Source of the DNA: Salvator merianae
Lineage: Eukaryota; Chordata; Lepidosauria; Squamata; Teiidae
Direction: 5' to 3'
Length of the DNA: 64,000 bases
Assembly (NCBI GenBank): GCA_003586115.2
Contig: QVOM02000001.1
Span: 13,281,291-13,345,290, forward strand
The position numbers were made by a program, and so were the translations under genes. Under the pieces are notes generated by a model. That model was not told the origin of the DNA and ran no database searches. It worked only from the letters and a program-made list of their open reading frames with translations. Below, piece after piece: positions 33,546 through 45,297 of this stretch. Position 1 is the first letter of the stretch. Every line of letters begins with the position of its first letter.

Positions 33546-35964
33546 GTTTTATGGGTGTGTTCTTGGAATTGCCACTTGGCCTGAGGGCATCTTTATTTTC
33601 TTAAACCTCCTCAGTGGGGTGAAAAATTATGCAATTTGTGGGCAGTAGTTTTGTATTGTACTCATTTTTTAATCCCTTCACCCATGCTATTGACTTGATA
33701 TTGACTTGATTTCTTCAGGATTCCACACCTTCATGATTAGAAAATTGCATTTCATAATCATGTTTTTGAAAGGCATGCAAACAATTCATCTACACTTATT
33801 GATCACTGTTAATACTTTTGAAAATGGGCTTACACCAGTGAATCAAAACCTGAATGAACCACATGGCTTCTGGCACTCTGTTTTTCTTTTTGCATTCAGA
33901 GACGCCTTTCCTTTGGCTCAGATCTTACTCTAAAAAAATCTATGGCTTAGTAGACTGAGGTGGGGTAAGGATTCCTCACCATTCTCCTCTCCACCATTGA
34001 AATCCTCTCTAGTGCTGTTGGCCTAGTGTCCACTCACTCTGCTCTTGGTCAGCTGTCACCTCTGCATAGCCGGTGAATGAAATCTAATCATTTGCTGCCC
34101 AGGCTCAAGTAGCTCTTTAATCAATACATGTTATCTGAACATTGCTGCTGGGCGGCTGAGCATGACAAGTGAATGACATCAGTGTTTGAAGTACCTGACT
34201 CTTTCGGAAGGGGGCGTGGGCAGAAGGAAGCTCTTTCGTGCCAGTTTGTAGAACAGGAAAACTTCATTAGTCTCTGATTGTTTTCAAGGACCACAAGGAA
34301 CCTGCTGGCTGACAATGGAGTCTTTTCTTGTTTGCCTCTTGGCCACAGAGTCTGTTTGGAAACATGGGCATCTGAAGTAGGAAATGGCCAGCCTAAGTCG
34401 GAGAAGGGGGATTTGAAGTGTCCTGTAAGCTCATATAAAACTGTGCTTATTTTCCTCTGTTAATTGGATCCGTTTCCCTGATGTTGTCTGTGATATTATA
34501 AACCAGCCATACATTTGCAGGGAAGATGCGTGCTGAATGCTTAATGCAGGCTATAAAGGAAACGGCAGAATGGAGCATTCAGGAGAACAGGGAGCAGACT
34601 GTTGCAAAGGGTTACCTGACTGTTATAGTCTTTGCTCCTTACACTATAGTTCAAGAAGCCACGAATGGGGTCTGGGGCTGCTGTCTCCTCTTCCAGCCTT
34701 GTATGCTGGGTTTCATTTTACCATATGATCCAGTCATGACTGGAGGATCAGACCCTTACCCCTCCCCTGCAGCTCTGTTGTCCTAATTCATGGGCTGCCA
34801 CTGCCAGTTAGAGACTTAGGACAGAGTCAGACTTTGGGTTTAAGGGCTTGGTAGGTAAATCAGAGTGACAATGGAATCCCTCTTATGGGTGTAATGGCAG
34901 ATCTAAGCGAAAGTTGACATGCCACTGTTGGCACACGAGGAGTGGAGGGGAAGTCCAACCCTTAGTAGCCAGGATCGTTACATCTATGATTCGGCCTTCT
35001 GAGCTGTGGAAGGGTTGGTGCAATGAGCAAGAATGCCAGAAAGATAAGTTTTCCTTTTGACTGAGGCGAGCATCTTTTGGTAACAGTCTCACGCTGTACC
35101 AGACTTCATGTTACTGAGAGAAATGCCTTACAAGGAAGAGAGGAGAGGTTGACCCCCAAGGAGAGGCATGTAACCACCAATAACAGGATTTTCTCATGCA
35201 TCAAAGTTGGAATGTGTTTATTTAAATTTAATTTGTTGCTGGTAATGGAATAAAACGCCTGGAAAGGAAGAGCTAAGCATGCTTCTGGCTGGGTGTTTTA
35301 AAAAGTGACACTTTTATATCTCTTGCAGTTTTCCAGCTGCTGACTTGTGCTTTCCAAGATGCATACAGCCCTAGTGTCCACACTATGAATCTCTATGGTA
35401 ATTTTTTTTACGCAGCTGCTGAACCCCTGTTTGTCATTGTCCATTTATCACAGCTGTACTTTTGAGTGCTTTGGTGGCTGTGGATACAGGACTTCTGTGT
35501 TCATATTCGTTATTTTAAAAACAAACATCCTGCTTTCTGCCCCAGGAATGAGACTCGATGAGCCACCATCTTCAAAATCAATCTGTGATAAAACACCGTA
35601 AAACAATCAGCGTGAGTAACATTGCTGCGCATCAACAGCAGTTGAATTACCCATCAGAGAGCAGGCCAGAAGCAATATTTCTGGCAGAAGCTTATGCGAA
35701 AGGCAAACAAGACATTTTCCGACAGAAGGTGGGGAGGATTTGCGTGGCGTAAGATTTTCCAACGTTGTGACTGAAGAAGAAGATGATATTTCCACTGAGA
35801 ACAACTGTGTCCTTGTCTATCTGGGGCAGCCACCATCAGCAGGGCCTTCCATGATGAATATGGCATTACTCACACGGAAGAAGGTTTACAGCATACTTTT
35901 CCACAATATTTTAGCTGCCTATATGTAGTGAAACCTTGGTTTGTTTGAAATACATATGCATTAA
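33546..35964. other. Unassigned noncoding sequence with candidate conserved patch
   Basis: No gene is recognised. The part at about 34440-34600 (aattggatccgtttccctga, ataaaccagccatacatttg, gcttaatgcaggctataaag) is free of recognisable repeats and could be conserved noncoding DNA. Confidence 0.35.
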
Positions 35965-35984
35965 GCGTTTCAAGGTGATGTACA

Positions 35985-36431
35985 CGAAATCATCCTGTTC
36001 TGTGGTGAAACAGATCTTGCAGCACAGCAACCATCTGCACTGCGAGGCTGTAGAACAGGCTGGCAGCAGGATACCACCATTTGCACTGTGAATGTTGGCA
36101 TCCTGCAGGTGTCCTGTGCCATGCCAGCAGCTGGGAAACTTCCGGCTGCTGCCATGGCAACCAGCAACGCTTTGCCATGTGACAGTGCAGTCGCAGCTGT
36201 GGCAGTGTGTACCATTCTGTATTCGCACCTGGAAGTGGGGGCAAATGCAGTATACTGGGAACAGTCCAGCTGTTCCCAGTAAAGCTGTGGAGCACGATTT
36301 TGTGCTCCACAGCAGGTAGCAATCAGAAGCAGCTGTGGTCTGCTCCCAAATGCCAGGGCCTCCTTGAAATGCAGACGCACTTCACTAGTGAGTGTTACTG
36401 ATGCTCACTACTCTCAAGTGTGAAAAGGCCC
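35985..36431. mobile_element. MITE family A, copy 3
   Basis: The interior matches other family A copies: actgcgaggctgtagaacag, ggagcacgattttgtgctcc hairpin, cactagtgagtg...gctcacta. The right end is caagtgtgaaaaggccc, followed by CAG. The left terminal repeat is missing or decayed. Confidence 0.8.
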
Positions 36432-36434
36432 CAG

Positions 36435-38280
36435 GTCTGACTTATTGTAGCATTGTGAGTGGATACCCAACATGCCTTTCCATATATTAATTGTTATTTG
36501 GAGTATCAATCTGGTAATTTATGAATGGAAAGGGACATGATGTCTTTCCACAATTTCTTCTTCAAGCTGGGTTTAGAACCCAGAGTTCCACTGGCATTTC
36601 TTCTTCGCTTTTACTCTTCTTCTTAGCTTTTACCATCCCCTTCCTGCTAATGGAACAATCTTTAACGGTGAAGAGAGTCAGGCACGTCTTTGGATGACTG
36701 TGGTCATTAGCTGTCACCCCTCCTCTCTTTCCACCATCCCCAAGTGCGATGTTTGCTGCTAAGTTGAGCTGTTTAAGTGACTCAACCAGCCGTCCCGTTA
36801 TTATTTATTTATTTTCCGGATGATTGGGTTTCATTGAAATTGCTTTTTTGCAGACGGCATTTGTCTCGGCCGTAGGCTTACCATGGCGAAGAGTGGAACA
36901 GGGACAGACAGTGCCTAGGTGGGGAACGTGATGAGCAAAATGCACACGGAGTGTGCACCTTCCATGTGCTTCTGCTGTTAGAATGCAGGCTGAGAGTGGA
37001 GAACATAATGGCCGGTTTAGGGCAAATCCTGCTTTCCAGAGCAGATGTAAACCATGGCAGGATCAGGATTTAGATAGTTTTGGGGAATGAGTCAGGGGCA
37101 TGATGGAGCTGGCAAGCTGGGAAGAAGCTTGTAGTTATATAATGAGATAGGAGCATAAGAACCCTGCAGCTGATCAAGAACTACACCCAGACCCCCAGTG
37201 CATGATTTAGGACCCACTTTCAAGAGCCCATGCACCCAAGGGCAATGTTGGTAGAAGAAGGCTCTAGCTTATTACTTTCACAAAACAGAATAGCAGCAGC
37301 TGCATCAGTGCAGTTCACCTGATGAGAACCCAGCTGTGGCTCAACTCCCCTGTTAAAGATTTCTCAGGATAGTCTAATGCTCTGTTTCTACCTAATGGTC
37401 AGCCAGAAACTCCCCAGAAGCCTCAAAGTGAACATTAAGTCTCTGTCTCTCTCTCCTTGCTGGTCCATTGGCATGATTATCAGAGACACACTGAATTTGG
37501 ATCTGGAGATATCATTAAGCCAGCGATGCTCGTTGCTTTAAAAACGGGGTTTCGCAAGCCACAGGAAGGGGAGATAGCTGGCCATGGGGCCTCCGTAGTG
37601 ATGCAGCAGGCTGCTGCAAGACCCACCCAGGGAGAGGCGTGGTTTTGCAACCAGCGATTTCCCCTTCCCGTGGCTTGCGAACCCCAATTCATAAAGCGGC
37701 AAGCTGTCACTGCATTTAGCTGACTGTGCTTATAGCTATCAATAGATTTCTGCTTCCTGATATTGTTTAGTTTCCATTTGTAACCAACAGCAGAAGCTTT
37801 GGTGGCAGACTGCATCACCTGGCAGGGGAGGACTGGAAAGACAGAGTAAACCAGACAGAGTTCTTGATGTTCCACACCAGACTCAACTAGGATGTTTAGC
37901 TAAGGAGGCAATCAGAGCAGATAAAAGTGATGCTGATGGGTGGGTTAAGGGAGACATGATTAGAAGGTCTGACAAAAGCCCACAGAAGGTGTTACATGAG
38001 TGTGAAAAGCCATAGTCATTCACACTGTGTTACCAGAGTCTCACAGCAGAATGCTGTGTCTAATTTATTCAGAAGTAATAGCCACTGAGCTAGTGGGATC
38101 GTGTGTAGCTCATGTGTAATTCTTACCCATTGGCTGATCCATACCTCTCTCCTGTACCAGGGAGGAAGATCTGCACTTTGCTTGTGGTTCCATGAACGTA
38201 ATCTGGGTCTGAAATAGAACTTTTCAGGGCATGCCTTTGTGAGAGTGCCCTTCTTCTTTATAGTTGATATTCCCCAGTTC
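36435..38280. other. Unassigned noncoding sequence
   Basis: No gene or confident mobile element recognised. Contains a cgttattatttatttatttt tract near 36800. Confidence 0.45.
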
Positions 38281-38284
38281 TAGC

Positions 38285-38590
38285 CAGCTTTGAGAAATCT
38301 GCCATGGGAGTAGGGCCTTCTCAGTAATGGCTCCCCTTCTGCGGAACAACCTCACAGGGAGATTCACCTGGTGTCCTTTGCTGATATTTGTATTGAAATT
38401 ACACTTCGTTACCCAGGCAATTGGAATTTATGTCACCCCGTATCTTCTTGTTTTATTGTCTCCATTCTTATAGTTTTAGTATTTATTTTGTTTCTTATAG
38501 CTTTTTTGGTTTTCTTGTTTATTTTGTACACAGCCTTGAAACTATGGTGGAGGGTTATACAGAAATTCCATAATAAATAAATAGTTTAAT
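38285..38590 (+). mobile_element. L2 LINE 3' end
   Basis: gtagggccttctcagtaatg and ccccttctgcggaacaacct encode the conserved L2 C-terminal RAFSVMAPLLRNNL. This is followed by a T-rich 3' untranslated region and the tail cagccttgaaactatggtgg, ending in aataaataaatag. Confidence 0.85.
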
Positions 38591-38682
38591 TAATAAATAT
38601 GAAAAAGAATCAAACAGTTTACACTTTTTAATACTTGTACAAAAGGAGGAAATTTCAGCTGGAGTTGGCTGCATTTCAAGCT

Positions 38683-38897
38683 ACATGCGCTGAAATTCCT
38701 TCTTCTGTACAGCTATTAAAAGACCATCAAAGAGCCACCAAGGGCCCTTTTCCACCTGGCAACCCTGTATCTACTGTATGTCTTCTGTTTTTGTATCTAC
38801 TTTTGTTGTTTTGTCATTTTTATAATGTATTATTTGTTGCATGGCTCCTCTTGAGCTTTTGAAAGAAGGGTGGGGTGCTAAAATATAAATAAATGGT
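38683..38897 (+). repeat. Diverged short repeat and L2-like 3' tail
   Basis: agctacatgcgctgaaattc-cttcttctgtacagctatta resembles the units near 28996 and 51376. The end, gaaagaagggtggggtgcta-aaatataaataaatgg, is a LINE-type tail. Confidence 0.45.
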
Positions 38898-39112
38898 CCC
38901 AACTAGCATGGTTACTGTTAAGAAGCTTTGTGAATTGTGATTCTGTGACACCTTAGGGGCCATGTGTTAGCTGCACCTGCTATATAGAAATGATCAGGAA
39001 TGTGCGGCTCTTATAGATATTGCTGGATACTATCTCCCATAATTCCTTCCCATGAGCCATCCTGCAAACTACAGTCCACAGACACCAGAAGAGCTACATG
39101 GTCACCATCCCT

Positions 39113-39592
39113 GGGCCTTTTTGCACTTTACATTGTGGAATGTTCACTGGCAAACATAGACCTTGCAGTGTGGACACCGTCTGCATTGCATGGTCTTAGA
39201 ACAGAGCGCCAGAAGGATACCAGCATCTGCGGTGCAAATGCTATAGAGTCCTGCTTCGTTCTGTACCATGACAACAGCCAGGAAGCTTCCGCCCACTGCC
39301 ATGGTGACTGGCAACACCACACGAATGTACAGGCACAGTTGCACCGTCACACCGTCGCACAGGCACAGCTGCATTGTACCACACAGCTGTGTGTTCACAT
39401 CCTGAAGTGTGTGCAAACACACTGTACTGGGAGCAGTACAGGTGCTCCCAGTACAGCTGTGGAGCACAATTTAGTGCTCCACAGCTAGTAGCAACTGGGT
39501 CTGCTCCCAATTGTGAGAGCCTCTACAACGTGTGGAGGCACTTGGCTAGCAAGTGTCCCTGATGCTCAGTAGCTTCAAATGCAAACAGGCCC
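39113..39592. mobile_element. MITE family A, copy 4
   Basis: Ends gggcctttttgcacttt and tgcaaacaggccc with near-matching triplets CCT and CAT. It contains the hairpins gggagcagtacaggtgctcc and gtggagcacaatttagtgct-ccac. A GC-rich, partly tandem cgcacaggcacagctg segment lies near 39330-39380. The longest copy of the family at 480 bp. Confidence 0.85.
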
Positions 39593-39616
39593 CATGTGTG
39601 GCGTATTTCAGCTTTA

Positions 39617-39742
39617 GGCCCTTTCTGTACTGGGCCTTATTTTGGATTATATCCCGAAATAGGAGCTTGCTATCTGCATGCTAGTGTAGACTATGACAGC
39701 CCCTGGGATATATTCTAGAATACAGTTCAGTGCAGAAAAGTC
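39617..39742. mobile_element. Foldback MITE family B, copy 2 (short)
   Basis: Left arm ggccctttctgtactgggcc, ggattatatcccgaaatagg; right arm gggatatattctagaataca, cagtgcagaaaagtc. The centre is deleted compared with copies 1 and 3. Flanking triplets are TTA and GTA. Confidence 0.8.
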
Positions 39743-41490
39743 GTAGCGTTTGTGATGGTTTTTCTGTCACCATTTTCCTTGCCGGCTGCTCTGTTGTGTA
39801 TTGTACTCATCTGGTTGGACCCCAGTATTAGCCAAGCATCCACAGGACTAATTAGGAATACGATTGAAAGCTTAATCACTTGGATGATTTTAGAACTGCG
39901 TGTGTTCTAACTAAAACAGCCACATTTCCAGATAATATTGCATGTATGATGGTTGCTGCTGCTTGTTACATGTGTTATCTTAAATGAAGTTGCAGGTTTT
40001 TTAGACAAATAAAAAGCATGCTGGGGAGAAAAAAAGATTACTTTCTTGTTTATTAGGAAAGCAAATTCAAAGCAGACTATATGATCTTCATTAGTTAATG
40101 AAAATTAGTAATGAAAATTAAGCTCACGGGTAGCTGGAATTCTTCATGCCAGGACTAACTGTTCGGAAGCCAAACGGGAAACAATAAAAGTAGGCTTGGC
40201 CAAAGTAACAGTAATGAGATACAATTTATTATTTGATTTCTTTTACTGAAAAGCTGCTGCTTGATTAATTTTTCGCTCTATCCATGTGTTCATTAAGATG
40301 CTATAAGGACCCTCACACACATTTCCTCGATTAACTTTGTTTTTCCACCATTTATAGCCAGCTTCATAGTAATGAATTCTGTATTAATTGCAAAAAAAGT
40401 CAAAACTTGAATTCATTGTCTTATATCAGGTTCTGTCCATGGGCTCAAACAGTCACAGACAGAATTAATAATACTCTTTGTTCTGCACTCCAACATCCTT
40501 TCAGCCATTAAATAATGTGTAGCTTGCTCCCCAATCATTTATTTTCCTTCCTCTTTGTATTTTGAAGAGCTCTTTGATGTTTTGGGGGCGGGAGATGTCT
40601 CTAAAAGGCTAAAGGGGCAGTTAGCTTATTTCCTTGATAGTTTGTAATGGGATGGCTGGTGTGCTTGGGGATTCATGTGTCCTCTCTATTTGTGTCTTTT
40701 TGGGCCTTAGCAAAGATGACTCTGGACAGGGGTAATAACAGTTCCTGCTGTGGTTGTGCTTCCGCCAATTCCTGAATCTATCTCTCCCTAATCTGCCGCA
40801 TACTGGTGACGGTGGAATGTCTAATCAGCTTTTAACTCACTGGAGTCAAGTGATAGGATAGGCTGTGCACCTGAATGAATGTTTTCTCTTTTAAAATGCA
40901 GGAGGCTCTTATGTCAACAGTCCTGCTTCTTAAAAAAACTGAGGGGAAATCTAAATTATGTAGTTTTATTTCAAGAGCCTGGGCTATAAAGCACAGAAAA
41001 TTACATGTCCGGATTCATCAGTGCTTGTAGCAGCCCAAACTGTTGTTATAAAATCTATTGCAATTACATGGAGTGGGGGGAATTTTGATGGCATACAGGG
41101 GGGAGATCAACAAGGCGGTCGATAGCAGAAGTCTACAGTGGCTGATTTCCAAGGTCACCTTGGCTCTGCATACAGATGTTGTAAAAGCTGGCAGCAGAGG
41201 GCAGTGGTGTGAAAATATTAAGCCTTTCAAGAGCTCATGTTCAGACCCTGTTGAACCTCTAAAGCTCTAAAGGCCATCTCCCATCACTGTTTTCAAGCTA
41301 CATGAGCAATAACAGTGCTGAAAGTATTGGGCTAATGAAGAGACATTACATTAGGGCTGCGGTCACACCCTATGTTTAATCTGTTTTCAGGCTGCCATGT
41401 GTTCTTAGGGATCACATGTCAAAATGTGTTTCTGTTTCTTCTCTGGACTATCTCCCTCTCAATTCAATCCTGTATTCTAATTACCCAAGC
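39743..41490. other. Repeat-poor stretch with candidate conserved noncoding block
   Basis: About 40030-40600 is free of recognisable repeats and rich in homeodomain-like cores (tagttaatgaaaattagtaa, gcttgattaatttttcgctc, tgtattaattgcaaaaaaag). No gene is seen in the rest. Confidence 0.35.
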
Positions 41491-41499
41491 ACTGACACT

Positions 41500-41679
41500 G
41501 GCTCTTTCTGCACTTGGCTTTATTGTGGATTATATCCCAGGATAGGGACCTGCTATGCACATGCTAATGCAAACTATGAAAGGTCTTGCCCAGGGTGTAC
41601 CATAGTCTGCACTAGTATGCAGATGGCAGGTCCCCAATCTGAGATATAATCTGGAATAAGTCCAAGTGCAGAAAGGGCC
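41500..41679. mobile_element. Foldback MITE family B, copy 3, TSD ACT
   Basis: Ends ggctctttctgcacttgg and ccaagtgcagaaagggcc, flanked by exact ACT triplets (41497-41499, 41680-41682). The arms ggattatatcccaggatagg...tgcacatgct and agtatgcagatggcag...gagatataatc pair along most of the length. Confidence 0.85.
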
Positions 41680-41682
41680 ACT

Positions 41683-42155
41683 GTTTCAGCTGCAAGAAGG
41701 TTCCTCCCCAAGCCAGGTTCCTCCTGAGTGTTAGGCCAGGGAGGGTTAGGGGTGGCCACACAGTACTCCACATATGTTCAGAGGCCTATGAGCTATGCTT
41801 GAAGTGTGAGGAGAAGCAGGTGCAGGATCCTGCTGGGCAGACTGGGCAAAGGGCTGCTGGTCTGTGTCCCAATCAGCTGCAATGTGGAGGGCACCTGCAG
41901 ACTGAATCCGAGGTGAGCAATCCAAGGTGACCTGCCTGGTGTGCCCTCATCATGCCTCTTTATCCACTCACTGCCTGCCTTCCACTGTCTTCAGAGCCAC
42001 CTCACGTCACCCCAGGAAGGATGTCCCATTGGTGGCTGAGTGAGCATTGTGTGTGAACAGGTAGAAAATGGTCTGAGTTCCCATTCAGCACTAAATGGGA
42101 ACTGTTGTGGTGTAATTGAGCCCCAGTTTTCCACTCTGTGGAAATCCAGTTCTGT
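41683..42155. other. Unassigned noncoding sequence
   Basis: No gene or clear repeat. Confidence 0.4.
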
Positions 42156-42270
42156 AAGGAGTTAAGCCAGAGGGTCTAGTAGCACCTTAGAAGCTAACAG
42201 AGAGAAAGAAGTTGGTAGGATAAGCTTTCATAGACTAAGTCTACTTCATCAGATACATCAAGGAGTTAAG
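42156..42270 (+). mobile_element. 93-bp insertion flanked by 11-bp direct repeats
   Basis: AAGGAGTTAAG occurs at 42156-42166 and 42260-42270. Between them is ggtctagtagcaccttagaa...taagctttcatagactaagt...cttcatcagataca. I recognise this as a short dispersed reptile repeat but cannot name its family. The long duplication suggests insertion by a LINE. Confidence 0.65.
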
Positions 42271-42391
42271 TCATTTTAAAAAGGGGTAGCTTCAAGCCAT
42301 TTTGTGACCTGAGGGAGAAAATTCAAAATGATACCTTCTAGCTAGTTAATGTGGGAGTATCTTCTGTGGCAAGAATGTGGAATCTATGGGC

Positions 42392-42455
42392 CTGCCAGGT
42401 ATTGTAAAACTCCAGCTCCCATCATCTCCCACTGTTAGTCATGTTGACTGGGCTG
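42392..42455. repeat. Family P palindromic repeat, partial
   Basis: gtaaaactccagctcccatc-atctcccactgttagtcatg and ttgactgggctga follow the left half of the repeat at 8497. It lies just upstream of a solo LTR. Confidence 0.5.
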
Positions 42456-42487
42456 AAGAAAGGTGGAGCACAAGACTATTTGCAGGT

Positions 42488-43069
42488 TGTCATGCCCTTC
42501 CCTGCACCCATGGCAGTGGATTCCTTGGATTCCTCAAGTGAGGACAGGGCACCAGCATATAGTGACCATTCAGGGCAAGAAGACCCTGACCCAAGTGACC
42601 CCGCGGGACGGGGCGACAAAGCGACGAGCACGTCCGTTGCCGGGCGGGACGGGGCGACGAGTGTGGCTGCCGCTGGGCGGGCCGCCCAGGGCGACGAGTG
42701 CGGCCGCCCGGGGCGGCGAGCGAGGGCGCCGGTGGGCGGGGCCTTGGCTCCATGGGCCGGACGCCCCGGAAAACGCACCTCCCAGGGCGCTCTGCCCCCC
42801 CGCCCCCCCTCGCTACGCCAGTGCCTGCATCAGGTGTTGCTGGCAACCCATCTTACACGCAACCTTCCCGTTCCTGGATACTGCATTCAGACTGACTCAC
42901 CTTGACTTTGACCCCAGCTCCTACTTGGTTTACTCTTCTCATCTGCTCCTCTTTACTTTCTTGTGTAAGCTTTATTGTGGCAATTAGTAAAGTCCATCTG
43001 CCGTCTGTAGCCTGTTGCTGGCTGAGTCTTTGGGGACTGGGAATCTTCCCTGCTCAGGGTGGCAGGACA
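42488..43069 (+). mobile_element. Solo LTR, TSD CAGGT, GC-rich core
   Basis: A 582-bp LTR begins TGTCATGCCC and ends GGCAGGACA, with perfect CAGGT duplications at 42483-42487 and 43070-43074. Its termini resemble those of the LTR at 20803-21358 (TGTCATG...GGACA), so the two are probably related families. The centre (about 42590-42830) is very GC- and CpG-rich and contains a partly tandem repeat. Long overlapping frames here reflect base composition and are not genes. No internal region remains. Ty3/Gypsy-like is my best guess; endogenous retrovirus is possible. Confidence 0.85.
42600..42725. repeat. GC-rich imperfect minisatellite inside the LTR
   Basis: The motif gggacggggcgac (and variants cagggcgacgagtg, ccggggcggcgag) recurs three to four times at about 40-50-bp spacing. 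Confidence 0.6.
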
Positions 43070-43503
43070 CAGGTTCTCTTTCCTTGCTCTACTTGGTAGT
43101 TCTGTTCAAATGTCATAGAAAAGAAGGCCAATGTAAAATCACTGTTTCTGTGCGTCTGAAACCTCCAGTTCATTCTTGGTAGTTTGAACATGGGATCCTG
43201 TTGGTTTGATTGTGCTCCATCGATCAGATCTCTCCAACCATTGTCTGTTATCTTTAATAACACGCTTAATGCCATACAGACTCCATCACCTGTGCAGTCA
43301 AATCATTTTGCTCTGGAAATAGCTCCTACTAAGGACATTTAATTCCCAAAATGTGTTTTTTTTCACAGCTGTGTTTTGTTGGCATGAATCTTTCATTGAC
43401 TCTTCACCAGTCTTCAGCGGTAGGTGTGGCTAGGAGGAAAGAACTGATGACTGAAAGGATGGCAGTTTCATCTTCACCAGAGACCTGGGCTGCACCCAAC
43501 AAT

Positions 43504-43965
43504 GGGCATTTTCACACTTTCCACCTTAGAACAGGATACCTATCATGTTCTAAGGTGGAATTGACCCTGCAGTGTAGACACCATCCACACTGCGAGGTCC
43601 TCAACAGATCACCAGCAGGATACCAGCATTCACAGTGTGAATGCTAGGATCCCGCTTCTATTCCTCACCATGACAGCGACTGACAATGCCGCAGATTGCG
43701 CAGGTGCACTTATGCCATCATGCAGGCACAGCCTGCTGCACCACACTGCTGTGGCTTCACATGCAGAAGTAGATAGGAATGCACTTTACGAGGAGCGTTC
43801 TAGCTGTTCTCAGTTAAGTTGTGGAGCACGATTTGGTGCTGCACAGCTAGGAGCGATCGGAAGCAGCTGGAAACTGTTCCTGATCGCGTGGGCCTCCGCA
43901 TAGTGCAGAGGCACTTGCCTAGTGAGTGTCTGCACACTCACTAGCAAGCAAGTACGAAAAGGTCC
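43504..43965. mobile_element. MITE family A, copy 5
   Basis: Ends gggcattttcacacttt and aagtacgaaaaggtcc with flanking triplets AAT and AAA. The subterminal palindrome ccaccttagaacaggatacc...catgttctaaggtgg is especially long. It contains gtggagcacgatttggtgct and an actagtgagtgtc-like hairpin near the right end. Confidence 0.85.
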
Positions 43966-44738
43966 AAAGTCTTCAGGCTTCAGAAAATTGTGCTTGGATG
44001 ACTTTCTATTCCCCCAACAGGGAGTTAGCTGGCCATGACATAGAATTATGAAGAGTTTTTTCAGTGGTTTTGATACCTGTGGCCTGTTAACTGCATCTAG
44101 ACATTTCTATCACTTGATAACTAAGGCTGCTTGCTTAAGGGGTACAGGCAGTCGCCTTGTATCCCGAAAGTTAGGAACATACATGGCAGAGTACCTGTCT
44201 AAGTAAGGGTCAGAAGAATTTCAGAAGATGATCAGGGAAGACTAAATGGGGGACTGAGGGGCCCTCTATAGACAACTCAGGGGAAACACTGGCTCTGTAA
44301 GAGGAGCTGACATCATCCAACAACAAAGGGAAAAATGGCCACCAAGATGCCAGCGCTTTTAAGATAGGATGAGAAAATCCATGATATGTTTATCTGGCAT
44401 TTGGGGGCAATATGTCTGCGAGCCTCACAGGAAGACCATCTACCATCGTAATTCTCTTAGTGTTTGCCTCTTATTTTCAAGAAGCAGGTCACTGATGAAG
44501 GTTTAAGAGTGTGTTGTTGCTTTTTGGGGAACTATTGCTGCTGTGAAGTTGCTGCCACTGTAGACTGAGCCTTGATATGTTTCTCCCTCTTACATTTTTG
44601 TATGAAGTAGAACCCTTCAGTTTATATCTTTGGATGCATGCAGGTATGTATCAGTCATCACATAATTCTAAAGCTGAATTTCCTGCTATGTCTGTTTTGT
44701 GAAAGCAACAATATTTGGGGAAAAGTTACCTGCAAATA
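43966..44738. other. Unassigned noncoding sequence
   Basis: No gene or repeat recognised. Confidence 0.45.
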
Positions 44739-44740
44739 AG

Positions 44741-44850
44741 GCATGGCCATAGCCCGAAGGTGGTGCAACTGCCTGGAAAGCAGAATGTCTGAGAGTTGCT
44801 TGAGGAAGCATAGTAATGGCAAACTGCTTTTGCCTGCATGCAGTCACCAG
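44741..44850 (+). mobile_element. SINE fragment interrupted by a TIR element
   Basis: atggccatagcccgaaggtg (A-box-like), ctggaaagcagaatgtctga and atagtaatggcaaactgctt match the squamate SINE head and body. The element at 44851 begins directly after tgcatgcagtcaccag. Confidence 0.55.
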
Positions 44851-45297
44851 GGCCATTTCCACACTACATGGGATGTTCTGGCCCATGTAACAGGGGCCAG
44901 TGAGTACAGGCTGCACTGGGGCAGCATAACAGTTGCCCACTCCAACGGCTGTTTGCATTCAGGCAGCCTGTGATGGACCATCCCGGGTTACTGGCTTTGA
45001 AGGCTGGGCCCAATCTTCAAAGGCTCTTGGCAGTTTCCGCCCAGGCCCTTTTGGTGTGTGTGAACTTCCATCACCACTTCTAGTGGCAGTGCCTGGTGCA
45101 CCACTGAAAAGCCTTTCCCATTCTATTCTGGACTACAGGTGCATGTTATTGGCACATCCTTTATAGTCCAGGATATGGAGCCTGATCTAGCTACGTACTA
45201 GGAGGTGGCTAGGTCTGCTCCATTCTGTTCTAGAGTGCAGGAGGCAGCCCCATAGACCTCTTCTTGTTTTGGGCTCATGGTAAATGAGAAAGGGCCC
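44851..45297. mobile_element. TIR element of 447 bp, TSD CAG
   Basis: Starts ggccatttcc and ends gagaaagggcc, with exact CAG triplets on both sides (44848-44850 and 45298... reading CAG). It contains an internal palindrome ctattctggactacaggtgc...tttatagtccaggatatgg, similar in style to family B. No coding capacity. Confidence 0.55.

Noticed and set aside
34526..34786. An 86-residue frame beginning MRAECLMQAIKETAEWSIQE, considered as an exon
   Set aside because: No splice-site pattern, domain or homologue that I recognise supports it; left as noncoding.
39000..39488. A 162-residue frame rich in His and Cys
   Set aside because: It falls within family A copy 4; the composition comes from the repeat's cacacagctg-like units.
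42441..42987. Long overlapping frames (154 and 174 residues, plus two on the other strand) rich in Arg, Pro, Ala and Gly
   Set aside because: They lie inside a GC-rich solo LTR; all frames are open because of base composition, and no domain is seen.
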